DNA from: Erythrobacter sp.
Lineage (GTDB): Bacteria; Pseudomonadota; Alphaproteobacteria; Sphingomonadales; Sphingomonadaceae
Reading direction: 5' to 3'
Assembly (NCBI GenBank): GCA_023653115.1
Contig: JAMNXO010000003.1
Span: 1-64,000 of the forward strand
Length of the DNA stretch: 64,000 nucleotides
Each line of letters opens with the position of its first letter. Position 1 is the first letter of the stretch. Positions 63,961-64,000 of the stretch are shown here, piece by piece. Made by a program: the position numbers and the translations under genes. Under the pieces are notes generated by a model. The model did no database searches. It saw only the letters and a list, made by a program, of their open reading frames with translations, and was not told the DNA's origin.

Positions 63961-64000
63961 CGCGTCCGCCTCCGCGGACGCGTCCTCGGTGCGTTTCCGT
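63961..64000 (+). repeat. three-hairpin GC-rich repeat, copy F (cut by the window end)
   Basis: Hairpin 1 is CGCGTCCGC-ctcc-GCGGACGCG, followed by TCCTCGG; the rest is beyond the window. Unlike the other copies it does not follow a gene on its own strand within the window; the neighbouring NDUFA12 gene is divergent from it. Confidence 0.65.

Overview
The window is a GC-rich chromosomal segment from an alphaproteobacterium of the order Sphingomonadales, most like the Erythrobacteraceae. This is inferred from gene content and protein style, because no database search was possible. The clues are the secE-nusG-rplK-rplA block behind a tRNA-Trp, an NDUFA12-type complex I accessory protein, a membrane-anchored cytochrome c, two TonB-dependent receptors, a TLP1-type thiolase-like protein and very tight gene packing. 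There is no rRNA, CRISPR array, insertion sequence or prophage. About 63 protein genes and one tRNA are supported.

Layout. 1-1.9 kb: the 3' end of rlmE, a cytochrome c and prephenate dehydratase (pheA). 2-9.2 kb: a seven-gene, mostly overlapping operon, DUF4129 - DUF4350 - MoxR ATPase - DUF58 - SpoIIM-like - RDD - class A beta-lactamase. 9.2-12.8 kb: isoaspartyl peptidase, GNAT, SDR and alpha/beta hydrolase. 12.8-16 kb: ispG - thioredoxin-like lipoprotein - MntP - HDAC-like deacetylase. 16-21 kb: an FAD oxidoreductase, two different L,D-transpeptidase-type proteins and an EamA exporter. 21-26 kb: aconitase (acnA), a rhodanese lipoprotein and a Ser/Gly-rich surface protein with a PEP-CTERM-like tail. 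26-29 kb: ruvA, a small membrane protein and ruvB, then aroC on the other strand. 29-34.5 kb: peroxide defence (ahpC, ahpF, katG). 34.5-39.3 kb: a methyltransferase, a LytTR regulator divergent from a DUF2306-like membrane protein, and an SPFH - ribbon-helix-helix - membrane protein operon. 39.3-53 kb: a catabolic region with a VOC protein, hppD, a thiolase-like protein, thiolase, enoyl-CoA hydratase, acyl-CoA dehydrogenase, two TonB receptors and a Baeyer-Villiger monooxygenase. 53-56.1 kb: a CinA-like protein, a polysaccharide deacetylase and a FemAB-like acyltransferase. 56.4-59.1 kb: rplA, rplK, a 61-residue protein, nusG and secE. 59.3-64 kb: phoX, tRNA-Trp, aat, a DUF2155 protein and NDUFA12.

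The genes fall into recognisable jobs: envelope maintenance (MoxR operon, L,D-transpeptidases, beta-lactamase), peroxide detoxification, breakdown of tyrosine and of a lipid or cyclic-ketone substrate, and core translation and transcription. The most unusual signal is non-coding. A family of about 100-bp GC-rich elements occurs six times (46.1, 46.4, 53.0, 56.4, 58.2 and 64.0 kb). The complete copies carry up to three hairpins whose stems change on both arms together, plus a conserved TCCTCG and a CTGCGGGCGG-type core. In five of six copies the first hairpin faces the 3' end of the gene it follows. A second family of inverted repeats ending in TCGTCATTGCGAG occurs twice. Several promoters carry clear palindromes or tandem motifs, including phoX (PHO-box-like ladder), hppD, the divergent beta-oxidation genes, ahpC and the SPFH operon.
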